Below the pieces are notes generated by a model, which was given only the letters and a program-made list of their open reading frames with translations, had not been told where the DNA came from and searched no databases. From contig NZ_CP025432.1 of assembly GCF_002847445.1 (NCBI RefSeq), positions 150,102 to 214,101 of the forward strand: a DNA stretch of 64,000 nt. Direction: 5' to 3'. Both the position numbers and the translations under genes were made by a program. This DNA is from Paracoccus zhejiangensis. GTDB taxonomy: Bacteria > Pseudomonadota > Alphaproteobacteria > Rhodobacterales > Rhodobacteraceae. Positions 62,142 through 64,000 of this stretch are shown in pieces; within the stretch, counting starts at the first letter, position 1, and each line of letters begins with the position of its first letter.

Positions 62142-62723
62142 CTACCCTCCCGGAGGCGCGAACTCGAGCGCCAGGCTGTTGGTCTGCTCCTGCGAGATCG
62201 AGGCCCCACCCGCGACCGAGCCAACGCCGAACACGATCTCGAACTTGCCTTCGCCGACATATTCCGTGGCGAAGCGCAGCTCGACCTTGTAGGCGTCGAG
62301 CGGAAGCTTGGCGAGCACCGGCGCGGCGCGCGCGGCCTTGGCGGCGTTGACGATCGCATTGCTGATGACCGTATAGTCGGCGCTGGTGGGATATTGCTGT
62401 TCGGCACTCACGTCCTTGTAGCTCAGGCTGATGGTCGATACCGTCGACTGTTTCGCCCCGCCGGAAAGATTGAAAAAGAACAGCTTGAAGCCGGTTTCGG
62501 CTTCCTTCGAGACCTCGACGGCGACCGAGAGTTCGGCCGACTTGATTCTGGCGATATCGTCCTCGTTCAGTGTGTCCGCCGCATGCGCGAGCGCTGCATC
62601 GATCAGTTCGACGAGCCTCACGAAGGGAACAGCTGCATCGTCGGCCTCCTCGCCAAGAGCCGGCCCAAAGCCTACCAGAAAGAGCAGCGCGCAAGACGCT
62701 GCAAGCCTCGATCCCGTATCCAA
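62142..62723 (-). CDS. Secreted Trypco2-domain protein
   Basis: This 193-residue protein has a signal peptide (LAASCALLFLVGFGPALG). The Trypco2 (trypsin-co-occurring domain 2) pattern follows: FVRLVELIDAALAHAADTLN, IKSAELSVAVEVSKEAETGF and KLFFFNLSGGAKQSTVSTIS. A ~75-residue C-terminal domain (KVELRFATEYVGEGKFEIVF) closes it. Trypco domains accompany trypsin-like proteases in bacterial conflict operons; here both partners are exported. It is the first gene, directly upstream of the protease. Confidence 0.8.
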   Translation of the reverse strand: MDTGSRLAASCALLFLVGFGPALGEEADDAAVPFVRLVELIDAALAHAADTLNEDDIARIKSAELSVAVEVSKEAETGFKLFFFNLSGGAKQSTVSTISLSYKDVSAEQQYPTSADYTVISNAIVNAAKAARAAPVLAKLPLDAYKVELRFATEYVGEGKFEIVFGVGSVAGGASISQEQTNSLALEFAPPGG

Positions 62724-63483
62724 AGCGACCTCCCTGCAATTTCTTGTCGGCGGCGCAGCCGCGCTTACGCAGTCCTCTGATCGGCAATGGGCGCATGGAT
62801 CGGCCCATCCCGAAAACCAGAAATATTTCCATAAAGTCTGGCCCGAGTATCGATTCGATGCAAACCTTCGCTTTGCGGCGGCTTGGTGTAGCGGCTTTCC
62901 ATGCTGGACGTTCGCTTCATCAAGGCCAATTCGAGTGACCGCGACGGCTCTGCCTCAGCTGCTTGCACGCGCTTCGTCGGTGCGGGGAGTGTGGTCACGT
63001 TGCCCTGACCGCGAAGGTCTGGTCTGACGGGCCGCATTGCGGGGCAAGCTGAGCCAGATGAACGGCTGGTCAGGGCCGGCCCTTCCCCCACTGCTACGCT
63101 GCACCAGCGAGATGCCGCGCCAACTCGCTCGGTAGTTTGGGCTCTGAGCCGACACGCGGCGCTGCGGCGACGCCCAGGATACCCGTCGCAGGCTTGCCAT
63201 CAGCAAGGGCGGCCCATTGCTGCCGTTCGTCACTCAGCCGTGCGGCGCATGGAGCCTTCTCCGAACCAGACGTTCGTGTAAGCCGCAGCGAAACCTACCC
63301 TGCTAGGAAGTTGGGCGCCGCTGCCGAAAATTCCATGAGCCATTCCTGTGGCGGTCAAATCATCAATGCCGATGCGATCACTCTGCCCATAGCCTGAGGG
63401 AATACCGGTTCCATTTATCTCTATTTGACTGGATGTCCTGTAACAATGCCAGATAGGTCTAGCTAAATGCGACGGGGAGCAAG
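62724..63483. other. Decayed intergenic DNA
   Basis: About 760 bp with only shadow frames. The left end holds the promoter of the Trypco2 operon; the right end (63405-63483) is AT-richer and carries the promoter and GGGAGCA ribosome site of the next gene. No gene is supported between. Confidence 0.4.
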
Positions 63484-64000
63484 ATGATAAATTTTACGAC
63501 AGCGGCTGCTATATCAACGACTTTGCTGGCCGGGTTGGCGTGGGCAGGGCCAGGTCTGGCGCAAGACAAGGTTTTGCGTATTGGCATCAACGCGCCCGAG
63601 ATCAAGACGCTCGATCCTCATCGCGCGTCTTCGACAGCAGAAAAGGGGCCGATGGGCTGGGTGTTCAACGGACTTGTCCGTTTTCCACCCGGTAGCGCTG
63701 ATCCGAAAGAACTCGAACCGGACCTTGCTGAAAGCTGGACCACCTCGGACGACGGGACCGAGTGGATCTTCAAATTGAAGCAGGGGGTCAAGTTCCACGG
63801 GGAATGGGGCGAGTTGACCGCCGCGGATGTCGTCTATTCGCTGGAGCGGGCGAAAGATCCCGAGCGCTCGAGCTTCGCTGCGGCCTATGAGGCGTTCGAG
63901 ACGATTGAAGCGGTTGATGACCATACTGTTCGCATCGTGCTGGCCCATCCGGTGCCCGGATTTCTTGGTCTTGTATCGAATTACCATGGCGGCAATATCG
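63484..64000 (+). CDS. ABC transporter substrate-binding protein, SBP_bac_5 family (partial)
   Basis: The start ATG 63484 follows GGGAGCAAG. A signal peptide (FTTAAAISTTLLAGLAWAG, cleavage after LAQ) is followed by LRIGINAPEIKTLDPHRASS, WVFNGLVRFPPG, LAESWTTSDDGTEWIFKLKQ, GVKFHGEWGELTAADVVYSL and FETIEAVDDHTVRIVLAHPV. This is the opening of dipeptide/oligopeptide/nickel-type periplasmic binding proteins. About 172 of some 500 residues are inside the window. Permease and ATPase genes are expected to follow. Confidence 0.92.
   Translation, partial: MINFTTAAAISTTLLAGLAWAGPGLAQDKVLRIGINAPEIKTLDPHRASSTAEKGPMGWVFNGLVRFPPGSADPKELEPDLAESWTTSDDGTEWIFKLKQGVKFHGEWGELTAADVVYSLERAKDPERSSFAAAYEAFETIEAVDDHTVRIVLAHPVPGFLGLVSNYHGGNI

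Noticed and set aside
63590..63987. Minus-strand frame at the right edge
   Set aside because: Shadow of the substrate-binding protein gene, whose signal peptide and family motifs are clear on the plus strand.

Overview
The window is high-GC alphaproteobacterial DNA that looks like a Rhodobacteraceae replicon, most like Paracoccus. This rests on codon use and on the kinds of genes present, not on a database search. A complete repABC replication and partition unit (about 45.1-48.8 kb) shows that it is plasmid or chromid DNA. It is a mosaic of accessory modules separated by insertion sequences, truncated genes and decayed intergenic DNA.

Layout. 0-1.1 kb: gene remnants and a small heat-shock protein. 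1.4-9.6 kb: a plasmid-accessory cluster (large ParB-like protein, ArdC antirestriction protein and many small or zinc-ribbon proteins). Two of its operons start behind ~350-nt leaders with the same chain of hairpins and with compensatory base changes, so they look like two copies of one structured RNA. 9.8-14.1 kb: a four-gene defence-like operon, SIR2 / HerA ATPase / KTSC / PD-(D/E)xK nuclease. 14.2-16.8 kb: an IS91-type transposase with its partner tyrosine recombinase. 16.9-19.3 kb: an ADP-ribosylglycohydrolase next to a uracil-DNA-glycosylase-like protein, with a divergent hypothetical gene. 19.5-20.7 kb: a WYL regulator divergent from a RidA-family gene. 21.1-23.1 kb: a metal-resistance fragment (broken multicopper oxidase, ArsR regulator, cation exporter, lspA). 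23.2-24.6 kb: gdhA. 24.8-26.6 kb: an RTX-repeat fragment cut by an ISKra4-type element.

26.8-44.4 kb: a DUF1612-like gene whose 5' end was replaced by the end of a Tn402/Tn5053-like transposon (tniA-tniB-tniQ). This is followed by a nucleotidyltransferase-DUF6602 pair and a type I restriction operon with a fused HsdM-HsdS and a HEPN-like third gene. Then come ScpB-like and DUF1403 genes, two tyrosine recombinases and a VapBC-type toxin-antitoxin pair. 44.6-48.9 kb: repABC with three copies of a 16-bp direct repeat that may be partition sites. 48.9-50.8 kb: an IS1182-type remnant and an IS110-family element. 51-54.6 kb: a MocR-type regulator and small metabolic or envelope genes. 55-60.1 kb: a CoiA-like nuclease, a large PLD/helicase/DUF3427 protein and an HsdM remnant. 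60.1-62.7 kb: a secreted trypsin-like protease fused to a phosphate-binding-protein-like domain, in an operon with a secreted Trypco2 protein. From 63.5 kb the start of a peptide/nickel-type ABC substrate-binding protein runs off the end.

Taken together, the replicon carries at least five separate conflict or defence modules besides mobile elements and plasmid maintenance. The least familiar are the duplicated structured leader, the SIR2-HerA operon with its KTSC and nuclease partners, the secreted Trypco2/trypsin/PstS-like operon and the NTase-DUF6602 pair. No tRNA, rRNA or CRISPR array was seen. All functional statements are from reading motifs by eye.
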